A stretch of DNA of 64,000 bases from Cyclobacteriaceae bacterium (GTDB lineage: Bacteria; Bacteroidota; Bacteroidia; Cytophagales; Cyclobacteriaceae). The notes under the pieces were generated by a model. It searched no databases, was not told where the DNA came from, and was given only the letters and a program-made list of their open reading frames with translations. This document shows, in pieces, positions 15,098 to 23,917 of the stretch. The stretch is taken from positions 2,032,492 to 2,096,491 of the forward strand of contig JAHBUE010000001.1 of the NCBI GenBank assembly GCA_019638235.1, given 5' to 3'. Each line of letters begins with the position of its first letter. Position 1 is the first letter of the stretch. The position numbers and the translations under genes were made by a program.

Positions 15098-16756
15098 TTA
15101 TTCATAGTTATATAATGCTATACGTTGTATTGAATAATCGCCATGAAAAATACGGACATGCCGCCCCTGATGTGTCTGGTCGCCATTCATGTGCCGGATG
15201 ATTTTCCATTCATTGTTTTCAAAGCGTCCTTCTTCATTTTTCAATATGCCTACGTGCAGCGATGGATTCTGCAAGTTCTTAAAGGTAGCAGTGATTCCCG
15301 CACCCGCCATGTAAAACTCGTTTTCATCCGTCTGGATGAAAATAGCGCCTGCCGGTTTCCATATTTCATTTTTTGCAGCAATTTCCCAGGCGAGTGTGTG
15401 GCTGTGTTTTGCTGTAAACTCATAGTTGCCTAATACAAATTTGGTTTCAGTATTTTCCTTGTCAAGCAAAACACCTTCGATTTTTCCATAACCCTGGTTG
15501 GCGGCAATTAACGGTGTGAGTTGTGCGATAAGATGGTACATTTTTCCAAGGTCTTCTTCTTCAGGATCGGGCACAGATTCTATAGAGAAAGGAGAGAAGC
15601 CGATGGCTTCGTAATGCCCGATAGCAAAGGCTGCTTTTGCGGCTACGGTGTTGTCGAATTTATGTTCAGGAATAAACAGGGTGTTACCACGTCTTGTATA
15701 TAAATCATTCCAATGCTGAAAGTCAGGGTTGTAAAAATCGGGCGACAGGAAGTCGATTGATGGCGCAGCGGCTATCCATACATCCATCACATGCGGGAGA
15801 GGCCCTGCGCTGGGGTATTCACCTGGTTTTTTACCCGGTGCATTCAGCGCGGCATTGACAAACATAGGAAGCTGGTAAATGGCCTTTCCTGCTGCTGTAA
15901 CTTTTTCCGTGAATTGTGCAAAGTACCAGGCCATAAACAATTCATCAGTATGCAATCCTTTGCCAAACACAGTTTCCCAGTTGCCGTTTGTTTTAAATCC
16001 GTTCTTTTCCCAAACAGCATAAAATTCGGGTGTCAGTTCATCTTTGTGAGCGACCATGTATTGAATAAGCTCTTGCGGTACATCACTGTAAAATTTTTCA
16101 TTCGCCAGCGGATGATAGTCGCGGGCTGTTGGCAACATGCCGATTTCGTTTTCAGGCTGAACCATAATCACCGTGTGCTCATGGCTGTCGGTTTCTTTGA
16201 GGTGACTCATTAATGCACTGAAAGCGCTCACATCGGCCTGTAAATTTTCTTCACTGAACGGAGTCAGTATTTCGTGGCTGATACCGTTATCGTCTTTTAC
16301 GCGGGGATATGTTTTCTGATTGGTTTTTACCCAGGCCGGTGCGTGGCTCGACATGCTGTTTTTCCATGAGCCAAACCATAGCAGCACGAGCTTCATGTTG
16401 TGTTTGCGGGCTTCGCCTATCAAAGTATCAAGCAAGTCGAAATTGTACACGCCTTTTTCGGGTTCAATAAGCTCCCAGTACACCGGGGCTAAAACCGTGT
16501 TGAGGTTCATGGCTTTTAACCTGGGCCACACAGGCTCCATGTATTCAACACTGGTGAAAGACGAATTACCTAATTCGCCACCCAGTATAATAAAAGGTTT
16601 ATCTTCAACAATCAGCCGGGTAACGTTACCCTGTTTTTGTAAATGTGGGATTTGATGGTGTGTATTTTCTGCTATTGATGACTGCTGATTCAGGTTGCAG
16701 GCGGCAGTAAAACAGGCAACACAGAGGAGCAATATCAATTTTTTTGAATGGCGCAT
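15098..16756 (-). CDS. GH35-like DUF5597 beta-glycosidase, lipoprotein
   Basis: The 552-residue protein has a lipoprotein signal (MRHSKKLILLLCVACFTAAC, Cys20) and a TIM barrel of the GH35/GH42 type: GGELGNSSFTSVEYMEPVW, NTVLAPVYWELIEPEKGVYNF, acid/base Glu in MVQPENEIG and a candidate nucleophile Glu in LFIPEHK. The C-terminal third (about residues 400-552) matches the DUF5597 beta-sandwich that follows such barrels. Beta-galactosidase activity is the usual annotation. Within a glucuronoxylan locus it may remove a galactose or other side-chain sugar, or act on xylose. It is downstream of the GH115 gene by 53 bp. The substrate is unknown. Confidence 0.88.
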   Translation of the reverse strand: MRHSKKLILLLCVACFTAACNLNQQSSIAENTHHQIPHLQKQGNVTRLIVEDKPFIILGGELGNSSFTSVEYMEPVWPRLKAMNLNTVLAPVYWELIEPEKGVYNFDLLDTLIGEARKHNMKLVLLWFGSWKNSMSSHAPAWVKTNQKTYPRVKDDNGISHEILTPFSEENLQADVSAFSALMSHLKETDSHEHTVIMVQPENEIGMLPTARDYHPLANEKFYSDVPQELIQYMVAHKDELTPEFYAVWEKNGFKTNGNWETVFGKGLHTDELFMAWYFAQFTEKVTAAGKAIYQLPMFVNAALNAPGKKPGEYPSAGPLPHVMDVWIAAAPSIDFLSPDFYNPDFQHWNDLYTRRGNTLFIPEHKFDNTVAAKAAFAIGHYEAIGFSPFSIESVPDPEEEDLGKMYHLIAQLTPLIAANQGYGKIEGVLLDKENTETKFVLGNYEFTAKHSHTLAWEIAAKNEIWKPAGAIFIQTDENEFYMAGAGITATFKNLQNPSLHVGILKNEEGRFENNEWKIIRHMNGDQTHQGRHVRIFHGDYSIQRIALYNYE

Positions 16757-16809
16757 GATTATAATAATCCTATTGATATATCATGTATAGAAATACTCTT
16801 AATATAAAT

Positions 16810-19758
16810 TCATTTGGTTAAATATTTCGATTCAGGCGGGCCAAGATAGCTCGGTTTAACACCGCCCATATCAATCACAATTTTTTGAAGCACTACTCCG
16901 GGGTCTGTCATCCATATTTTCAACGTATGGTTTCCTGCTTTCAATTTTCCATGACCGGAAGTTTTTATAATGATGTTATCAGCTACCCATTTTTCCCATA
17001 CACGCCCGCTGCCGATAACTCCGCTTGTGTTATCTCCATGCAGGTTGATGACCTGCGGTGTTTCGTTATCAATAGAAACGGCATAACGCAAACCATCGCT
17101 TCCGTTAAAATTCAGAGTGGGAGAGAAGTACGCCTGTACGTTTACTTCACCATCGTTCAATACTTTACCATCATTCAACGGGTAGAAATCATTCAATAGG
17201 TAGAAGTTATATTCCAGCACAGGACTATTGTGGTGAGGCTGCCGACTTTCGGCAGTAACCGGCAAAATGGTTACGGCAGAAGATGTTCGGCCATGGTCGG
17301 GCAGGACTTCCCATCTTACAGTTTCAGTATGGACATCTCTTGTGAAATTCTCGGCATGGATAGAAACAGCCCCGTTGTTTTCAACAAAGCCGGTTGGTTT
17401 GTTTTTATCCTCCGGCCTCATATTATTTATAATTGCCATCACAGTAATTGTATTCCCATATTTATCCGTTATGTAAACGGGAACAAGAGGCATTCCTGTT
17501 GGCATCTTATTCCAATCCACACTTACATAAATACGTTGCTCTTTATCTACCGTGCCGTGTGCAGGTTCAATTTTAATAAAAGGCTTACCGGGCTTTGCGG
17601 TATAAGTGAACGAAGCATTGCCCCGGTTGAATAATTCGATATAATACGTTTGCCGATTATACGCATCAAACACCGGCAGGCTTAATTCTTTTTTATCGGA
17701 AGGCGTGCGCCATTCATCCGAGTTTTCAACGGCAACACCCATTTCTGCCTTGACAGGTATTTCAATTTCTTTCACTTCCGGCATCACATCTTTGGGCGGT
17801 TGCTGCCAGTAGGTGTAGCTGATATGCGTTTGGTCCATGATATGATTCCATTTGCCACCGGCCATTATTTTGTTGTAATAATGGGAGAGGGCGGAATCTT
17901 TATCGAACAGTTTTCTTCCGTGTTCGGCCAAATCGTTGGTAGATGCACGGCCTTGCGTGGCGTACAACCTGTTCTTTCCAACGGTAACCCATAGCTCGTT
18001 CAGGTTGGCGCAGGCTTTTACAGGATGCAAAACTAATTGATAGTAGGCGTCTTTATATTCTTCAGGGATTTCGTTGTAAATTTTTTCAGCCCGTTCCGCT
18101 AAAGCGTTGTATTCGGATACAATTCTTTCCGCTTCGCGGTAGTTGTGCAGGCTGTACACATCAGGCGATAACAGTTCAGGCTTTCTTCGCCCGTTGTACT
18201 TGGTGTATTTGTCTATTATATCCGCTATTTCTTCCGCATATTTTTTCCCGAATTGCTGTTCCGCCCACTGCCGGGTGTATTCATCCAGTTTGTCATGCGA
18301 CCATTGTTCGGGATTCCAGGCATAGTCAAGGAAAAATTCAATAGGAAATTCCATCGGCTTGATGTCGCCCACGTTCACAACCCATATTTGCGTAGCGCCA
18401 TAGCGGTAAGCTAAGTGCATCTGTTCACATGTTCGCTGAATCGGGCTGGTGTTCAGCCATTTGTAATTGCGTGGGCCACCCACGTAATCGAAATGATAAT
18501 AAATTCCGTAACCGCCCGCACGCGGCTTGTCTTTCAAATCGGGAAGCCTGCGAATATTGCCCCAGTTATCATCGCATAACAATAGCGTAACATCATCGGG
18601 TACGCGCATGCCTTCATCGTAATAATCTTGCACCTCTTTGTAGAGCGCCCATACCTGTGGCGTTTGTGTTATGTCTTTGCCGGTTACTTCTTCAATAATT
18701 TTTCGCTGGTCGCTGACAATTTTTTCTAACAAGGCAGTATTTGTTTCCCGCGACATAGCCATATCGCCATCGCCACGCATACCTAAGGTAACAACGCTTT
18801 CGTTGCTGCCCATGCGTTCAATTCCTTTTCGCCAGAATTCTTGTAACGTCTTTTCATTCTTATCGTAGTTCCATTCGCCTTTTCCATAACGCTGCCACTC
18901 TACGTGCGCGCGCATCATCGGCTCATGATGAGAAGTGCTGATGACCACACCATATTCATTAGCTAATGGTGCACTGAGCGAATCATCATCATACAGGGAG
19001 CGCCCCCACATGGCAGGCCACAAAAAATTTCCTTTCATGCGCAGGATGAGTTCATAGACATGTGCATAAAATTTGTGATTGAACCCACCGAACTTTTCAA
19101 AAGCCCAGCCTGATAACGCGGGCGCTTCATCGTTGATAAAAATACCGCGATATTTAACCGGAGGCTCGCCCTGCACGTACCTACCGTGCTTTATATAAAG
19201 TGTTTTACTTTTTTTAGGCGGAACATCCGCCCACCAGTACCAGGGAGAAACACCTATTTGCTTGGATATATCATAAATGCCGAATATCGTTCCGCGCTTA
19301 TCGCTTCCTGCAATGACCAATGCTCTCTCAACATTAGGGAAAGGATTATCAACAGTCTGGATAAGAAAAGTTTCCCATTTTCCTTTGACGTCATGTACTT
19401 CTATTTTCTTATCGCGGATAAGCCGGTCAATCAGTTCGCTCTTCCCGATAGTACCGATTACAACAATTTCTTTCCCGGAAGGAGAGGAGCCAATATGCAA
19501 ATCCGGTTTTGTATCAGTAACCCGCTCAATATCTGCCAGAAGATCATTGGCGGCACGGATTACTCCGGGGAAATCTTCTGCATTGATAAATAAAGAAGCT
19601 GACTTACCGGAAGATGAAAGTGTGAATGCTTTGTCTTTAGGTTCAGATAATACAAAAGTGTCTTGCGCGGAAAGGTTGAATATCGAAATATAAAAAATAA
19701 AGAAAAGCGTAATGTGCTTTATGTGTTCCCTATCAATTTTTAACAGACCTTTAACCAT
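16810..19758 (-). CDS. GH115 alpha-(4-O-methyl)-glucuronidase
   Basis: The 982-residue exported enzyme removes (4-O-methyl-)glucuronic acid from internal xylose residues of glucuronoxylan. The N-terminus has a signal segment (ITLFFIFYISIFNLSAQ). GH115 blocks are visible: VIAGSDKRGTIFGIYDISKQIGVSPWYWWADVPP, YRGIFINDEAPALSGWA, KFYAHVYELILRMKGNFLWPAMW and GMRGDGDMAM. A C-terminal beta-sandwich tail (about residues 770-980) follows. It starts 5 bp after the GH30 gene, so the two are tightly coupled: one cuts at glucuronic acid branches, the other clears them. The released uronate fits the ExuT/KdgK/KdgA genes beyond 34 kb. Confidence 0.95.
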   Translation of the reverse strand: MVKGLLKIDREHIKHITLFFIFYISIFNLSAQDTFVLSEPKDKAFTLSSSGKSASLFINAEDFPGVIRAANDLLADIERVTDTKPDLHIGSSPSGKEIVVIGTIGKSELIDRLIRDKKIEVHDVKGKWETFLIQTVDNPFPNVERALVIAGSDKRGTIFGIYDISKQIGVSPWYWWADVPPKKSKTLYIKHGRYVQGEPPVKYRGIFINDEAPALSGWAFEKFGGFNHKFYAHVYELILRMKGNFLWPAMWGRSLYDDDSLSAPLANEYGVVISTSHHEPMMRAHVEWQRYGKGEWNYDKNEKTLQEFWRKGIERMGSNESVVTLGMRGDGDMAMSRETNTALLEKIVSDQRKIIEEVTGKDITQTPQVWALYKEVQDYYDEGMRVPDDVTLLLCDDNWGNIRRLPDLKDKPRAGGYGIYYHFDYVGGPRNYKWLNTSPIQRTCEQMHLAYRYGATQIWVVNVGDIKPMEFPIEFFLDYAWNPEQWSHDKLDEYTRQWAEQQFGKKYAEEIADIIDKYTKYNGRRKPELLSPDVYSLHNYREAERIVSEYNALAERAEKIYNEIPEEYKDAYYQLVLHPVKACANLNELWVTVGKNRLYATQGRASTNDLAEHGRKLFDKDSALSHYYNKIMAGGKWNHIMDQTHISYTYWQQPPKDVMPEVKEIEIPVKAEMGVAVENSDEWRTPSDKKELSLPVFDAYNRQTYYIELFNRGNASFTYTAKPGKPFIKIEPAHGTVDKEQRIYVSVDWNKMPTGMPLVPVYITDKYGNTITVMAIINNMRPEDKNKPTGFVENNGAVSIHAENFTRDVHTETVRWEVLPDHGRTSSAVTILPVTAESRQPHHNSPVLEYNFYLLNDFYPLNDGKVLNDGEVNVQAYFSPTLNFNGSDGLRYAVSIDNETPQVINLHGDNTSGVIGSGRVWEKWVADNIIIKTSGHGKLKAGNHTLKIWMTDPGVVLQKIVIDMGGVKPSYLGPPESKYLTK

Positions 19759-19763
19759 ATATT

Positions 19764-21188
19764 TTAAATATCTAAAACCACTGTTGTTATGGTTTGTGAA
19801 GGAAGTACAAGCGGCCCGGTTGGCGATGTGCCTTCCACGGTTTGATAGTAGCTATTTTGCGCGCTTCGGTAGGCGCTTACATTGGTGATGGTTTTGCCTG
19901 TTACAGCAAGACCTGTTTCCACCTGTCCCGGCCCGGTGTTGATAATAATCAAAGTCAGCTTATTATTGGCAGGGTTTACAAAAGCAGAAACACTCAGGTT
20001 GGCATTAGACGATGAAGCATCTACACGTTTATGCCCGGCATCAATATGTTTGGAGAAGTGCTTGATCACATGGTAAAATGGTGTAACGGTGAATGTGCTG
20101 CTGCTGGCCGACCCGGCTATGCTGACCATCGCGTTGTCAGGGTTACCGGCAGACGGGGCTGCCCAAACGAGCTTCCAGTAGATATACCCCGATGAATTTG
20201 CGTGAAGCAAAGTGTTTTGAATAAACACTGCGGTATTGAACCACGTAAAACCGTTGTCCGAAAATTCAGTCATCAGGTTTGGCTTGGTGGTAAAGTTGCC
20301 AATGGTTTGTAATGACGAAATAACCTGGGTGTTGGACGTAGCGGAAGTTATATTATAAGGATGATACGCCAACACTCCACAATGCGGTTTGTCTTTTAAT
20401 ATGCTTGCAAAGGGTGCAAACGTGGGAACGTCCTGCGATTCCGGGCCGATCATCACGGGGGGATTTTCTTTATCTTTTATTTTATCATAGACTTTGTCAA
20501 AGGCTATTGAATAGGCCGGAAAATTTGGTGTTTCGTTAATAGTCCACTGGCTGGTTGTCCACCCGGAATTTGTATAAGTCGGTTCATTTTGTATGCTAAG
20601 ATAATCGGGGTTGAAGGGGAGGTGATCCAATGTGTGTTCCCAGTAATCCGCGTAAGCATCATACATAAAATTTCCGTCTTCATCTTTTTTCAGTGTGCCT
20701 TGCCGTGAAGAGTTATTGCTTTTAAGACCAGCCGGAGGCCCCCATGAACTGAGCAGAATTTTTACATTGGGATTGCGGCTTTTTGCCATTTGATAAAGCT
20801 CGTTGGTGGCATCCCAATGAGCCTTGGAACCATCGTCTGACATGGTTGCTGTACTGGTATTGTCCGGGTATCCGTCAGGATAGTACCAGGTTTTAAACCG
20901 GATGATGTCAATGCCGAGGTCATCGAAAATCAAATCAGCAATTTGTGCCTTGTTAACATTATTGGTCAGCCAAGTGCTGTACCAGGTCAACGCCCCGCCA
21001 AACCCGATCATTTCCTGTTGGGTGTTGGCCGGGTTAACGGTTATCGTAAAAGGGTCGGGGCCGGTTGGCCCGGGGTCTGGTTCGGGGTCGTCTTTGCAGG
21101 ACGAAAAAAGCAAAGAACACATCAACAAAAAACAAAGCAGGGTATTTTTCAGCACATCAGACAACCCCTTGTTCACTAATTCCTTCAT
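19764..21188 (-). CDS. GH30 endo-xylanase (glucuronoxylanase-type), lipoprotein
   Basis: The 474-residue protein has a lipoprotein signal ending LLFSSC (Cys31) and an acidic, Pro/Gly-rich linker (DDPEPDPGPTGPDP), typical for surface-exposed Bacteroidota lipoproteins. The GH30 barrel carries acid/base Glu202 (LSIQNEPTY) and nucleophile Glu308 (NLMTEFSDNG), followed by the characteristic beta-sandwich side domain. GH30 xylanases of subfamily 8 need glucuronic acid side chains; the adjoining GH115 gene supports such a role, but the subfamily's substrate-binding Arg was not verified. A TAAG tetranucleotide repeat lies 13 bp upstream of the start codon. Confidence 0.9.
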   Translation of the reverse strand: MKELVNKGLSDVLKNTLLCFLLMCSLLFSSCKDDPEPDPGPTGPDPFTITVNPANTQQEMIGFGGALTWYSTWLTNNVNKAQIADLIFDDLGIDIIRFKTWYYPDGYPDNTSTATMSDDGSKAHWDATNELYQMAKSRNPNVKILLSSWGPPAGLKSNNSSRQGTLKKDEDGNFMYDAYADYWEHTLDHLPFNPDYLSIQNEPTYTNSGWTTSQWTINETPNFPAYSIAFDKVYDKIKDKENPPVMIGPESQDVPTFAPFASILKDKPHCGVLAYHPYNITSATSNTQVISSLQTIGNFTTKPNLMTEFSDNGFTWFNTAVFIQNTLLHANSSGYIYWKLVWAAPSAGNPDNAMVSIAGSASSSTFTVTPFYHVIKHFSKHIDAGHKRVDASSSNANLSVSAFVNPANNKLTLIIINTGPGQVETGLAVTGKTITNVSAYRSAQNSYYQTVEGTSPTGPLVLPSQTITTVVLDI

Positions 21189-21201
21189 AACTAATATTTA
21201 T

Positions 21202-21220
21202 TTACTTACTTACTTACTTA
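21202..21220. repeat. Tetranucleotide tandem repeat (TAAG on the coding strand)
   Basis: TTAC repeated four times plus TTA on the plus strand, 13 bp upstream of the GH30 start codon. Slippage would alter the leader length in 4-bp steps in the ribosome-binding region without touching the reading frame. Confidence 0.7.
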
Positions 21221-21308
21221 TACGTGGACGGAGGGTCGATAAAGTTTTTAAAAATATGTTTCAAACAAGCTGCCTTTCCATTCGCCATTCCAACGACCAA
21301 AAGTATGA

Positions 21309-22580
21309 TCAGTTGACCAGCACTTTTTTATACGTGGCTTTTTGATTTTGCCGGACTTCTATGATGTAAATCCCGCGGGCAGCGTCAAGCTGAACCGGCA
21401 TCATTTCGCGTTCGGGAATTACGACTGTTTCCACAACCCGACCAAGCGGGTCGCGGATAATTGCCGTAGTCTGCGGGCCTTCCGATTCCAGCATGATCCT
21501 TCCGCCTGGTGCAGGGTTGGGGTATATGTTCAGCGCAGGCTGGGTTTCTTCAACGCTTGTGGTAAGGCAAAACGAACCACCCGGCACGGTGGGCACGTAG
21601 TTTTTAAGCCAGGTTAAAGCCGGGCGTTCAGTACCATCACCGCGAAGCAGGTACGCTGTGGATTGCCATGTCTGTCCCTGAATGTACCCCCAGATTGTTA
21701 TGCCCTGAACAGCCGGATGATTCCAAAGCTCAGGAAAAACCCGTTGCATAATTTCAAGTTGCTGCGCATCGTTTGGTGTGCCTTCGTTGTTCAGGTTGCC
21801 GATGTCGAACTCTGTTATATGAATGGGCAGCCCGGTAGCCGCAAGTTTGTCTAAGTTAGCTTTCAATGTAGCAGAAGGAGCGCTTTCTGTCTCGAACCTG
21901 TGGCATTGCACGCCAATGATGTCAACAAGTTCTTCTGCTTTCAGGATGTTTATGAGAGATACGTAGGAATCTGTGGCGGAATTACTATTGATGATATTGT
22001 AATCATTCAGTAGGAGTTTTGCGTTCGGGCAATATTCGCGTGCTTTTTCAAAAGCCCACTTCACCCAGTTCCAGCCGCTTCCTAATGCAAGATCGTAAGA
22101 CGGTGTAGCATGAAAAGGTTCGTTTACTACATCAATATAATCAGTGTCTGGATAACGCTCGCAATAAAGCCGTATCCATTCTTCTACTTCACCACGCACT
22201 TCTTCATATCGTTCTTCAATGGGTTTAGATGAATCGTTCATCAGGGTAGTGATCCATGCAGGTTGTTGCTGACCCCATACAAAGGTGTGTTGTCTAAAAG
22301 GGAGGCCGTTGTTTTTGGCGTGATTATAAGCAAGATCAAGTGCTCCCCAGTTCATCACATTTCTGGTGCCTTCTACGGAACCCCACTTGCCGCTGTTTTC
22401 GGGTGTTACCTGGTTCCAATAATTGTTAAAGGTAGCCGGTACGCTGTTGGCGATAACGTTTCCTAAAAATTTACATTTGCCGTCAGCGATTTGGGCGTTT
22501 ACCTGAACCGAGAGGAAAATAAAAACCGCAGTGAAGGCCTGGATTAAAATTTTAACATTCGGCAGCACAATTCTTTTCAT
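21309..22580 (-). CDS. GH10 endo-xylanase with T9SS type A sorting domain
   Basis: The 423-residue protein has a Sec signal (ending VNAQ, residue 30) and a GH10 barrel with acid/base Glu154 (IDVVNEPFHATP) and nucleophile Glu257 (PIHITEFDIGN). A C-terminal sorting domain of about 75 residues begins ALNIYPNPAPGGRIML and ends YKKVLVN, which directs secretion or surface attachment through the type IX system. It is the first enzyme gene after the SusC/SusD/binding-protein genes, separated from them by a terminator-like hairpin. It is probably the enzyme that starts attack on polymeric xylan outside the cell. Confidence 0.95.
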   Translation of the reverse strand: MKRIVLPNVKILIQAFTAVFIFLSVQVNAQIADGKCKFLGNVIANSVPATFNNYWNQVTPENSGKWGSVEGTRNVMNWGALDLAYNHAKNNGLPFRQHTFVWGQQQPAWITTLMNDSSKPIEERYEEVRGEVEEWIRLYCERYPDTDYIDVVNEPFHATPSYDLALGSGWNWVKWAFEKAREYCPNAKLLLNDYNIINSNSATDSYVSLINILKAEELVDIIGVQCHRFETESAPSATLKANLDKLAATGLPIHITEFDIGNLNNEGTPNDAQQLEIMQRVFPELWNHPAVQGITIWGYIQGQTWQSTAYLLRGDGTERPALTWLKNYVPTVPGGSFCLTTSVEETQPALNIYPNPAPGGRIMLESEGPQTTAIIRDPLGRVVETVVIPEREMMPVQLDAARGIYIIEVRQNQKATYKKVLVN

Positions 22581-22698
22581 AACAGTATAGTTAATTTAAT
22601 CGACCTGATTGAGTTTATAATTTAGCAATAAATATTCATTCCTGTAATACACTGCTTCATTTTTTTTTAAGCAGTAAATACTTTTACAACCACTTTAA

Positions 22699-22731
22699 AA
22701 AATCAATCGCGCCAAAGACGCGATTGATTTT
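22699..22731 (-). terminator. Terminator-like hairpin between glycan-binding protein and xylanase genes
   Basis: A 13-bp perfect stem (AAAATCAATCGCG / CGCGATTGATTTT) with a 7-nt loop lies in the 193-bp gap. The A/T-rich stem ends give a short U-run in either direction. It could attenuate read-through from the SusC/SusD part into the enzyme genes, or protect transcript ends. Bacteroidota often show such partial intra-operon terminators; activity is inference. Confidence 0.55.
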
Positions 22732-22773
22732 GAATGGTTATTTAACCTGATTGACTTTGTTATGAAAACAAGA

Positions 22774-23907
22774 TTATGGCGTTTTCACAATTTTTATATC
22801 GTCAAGAAAGAAGTTAATGGCAGGAGAACAGCAAGTATTCGTGCCATTCAGATCCAGCACAAAACGGGTTGCCGGGTCTTCTATGCGCTCGGCCGGAACA
22901 ACAAAGCTATACCGTTGCCATGTTGTTGTTAAGGCTACATCGCCAGGGTAGAAGCCTGTATCACGGTTAAGCGATACACGAAATCCTGCACCGGCAGCAG
23001 AAGCCCTGGCCCATACATGCAGGGTATAAGATACACCTACTTCGGTATCTACCGGATCAGAAACAAACTGAATCCGCCACTGACCACTGCCCAACGATCC
23101 GTCACGAACTACTTTGAGTGCTCTTTCTCCTCTGTAATATTCACCGGGCACGGTAGTAGCAAACATAAATCCTCCTCCGTTCCATTTGCCCCAGTTTGAG
23201 AAATCGTCACCAGCTCCGGCTTCAAGGCCAAAGTTCAGATTAAGCCCTGGTGCGCAATCTGCTACGCCATCACCTGTGCAGGCAACGAGGTCGTTTGCGC
23301 TGGTAGCATTTACTACCGGCCCAACCAATACTACTTTACCCGTAGTATTGAATCCTGCCGGAGCAGTAAACTTGAGTACGGAGGGAGTCTTCGATATAAT
23401 GGTTGCGTCTGCATCACCTACTTTCACGGCAGTAACTACATCAAGCGTAACACCAAATACAGTTATTACTTCGCCTGGCGCTGCTGATAGAGGAGCGAAA
23501 CCGCTGATGGCTTGTAACGGTACTATTTCTATTTCGGTAAACGCACGTTCCGAACCGGAGAAGACAATCAATACTTTTGTTTTTGTGCCGGGTGCGTTCA
23601 CACCAACAGTAGTGGGTACATTAAACGTTACGGCCGATTCTGTATGGCTTGTAAAATTTCTGGCCAACACGGCTTCATTGCCTATAAATACACGTTGTAC
23701 ATTTCCCAATTGAGAGCCATTGATGGTAAGCTCGGCACCGGGGCCTGATTGTGTGGTGCTAAGCCCCGAAATTCTTGAGCTTACATCTTTCATCGAATAG
23801 GTAATGCCCTCGTCATTATTGCATCGAATAGTCAGCAGCACAAAGGCTGCCGACACAAACAGAATGGATAATAATCTTTTTGCTTTCATATCACGAATAG
23901 TTTTCAT
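22774..23907 (-). CDS. Surface glycan-binding lipoprotein with IPT/TIG and CBM4-like domains
   Basis: The 377-residue protein has a lipoprotein signal (Cys29 in LLTIRC). Two IPT/TIG immunoglobulin-like domains follow (about residues 45-125 and 133-205; AELTINGSQLGNVQRVFIG and GEVITVFGVTLDVVTAVKVG). A C-terminal beta-sandwich like CBM4/CBM22 (about 222-377; NWGKWNGGGF, ALKVVRDGS, WQRYSFVVPAE, FFLDDIKIVK) completes it. It occupies the place of SusE/SusF-type binding proteins after SusD, with a 10-bp gap. It probably captures xylan chains at the surface and hands them to SusCD or the xylanases. A second in-frame ATG at 23889 is possible. Confidence 0.87.
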   Translation of the reverse strand: MKTIRDMKAKRLLSILFVSAAFVLLTIRCNNDEGITYSMKDVSSRISGLSTTQSGPGAELTINGSQLGNVQRVFIGNEAVLARNFTSHTESAVTFNVPTTVGVNAPGTKTKVLIVFSGSERAFTEIEIVPLQAISGFAPLSAAPGEVITVFGVTLDVVTAVKVGDADATIISKTPSVLKFTAPAGFNTTGKVVLVGPVVNATSANDLVACTGDGVADCAPGLNLNFGLEAGAGDDFSNWGKWNGGGFMFATTVPGEYYRGERALKVVRDGSLGSGQWRIQFVSDPVDTEVGVSYTLHVWARASAAGAGFRVSLNRDTGFYPGDVALTTTWQRYSFVVPAERIEDPATRFVLDLNGTNTCCSPAINFFLDDIKIVKTP

Positions 23908-23917
23908 CTCGTAAATT

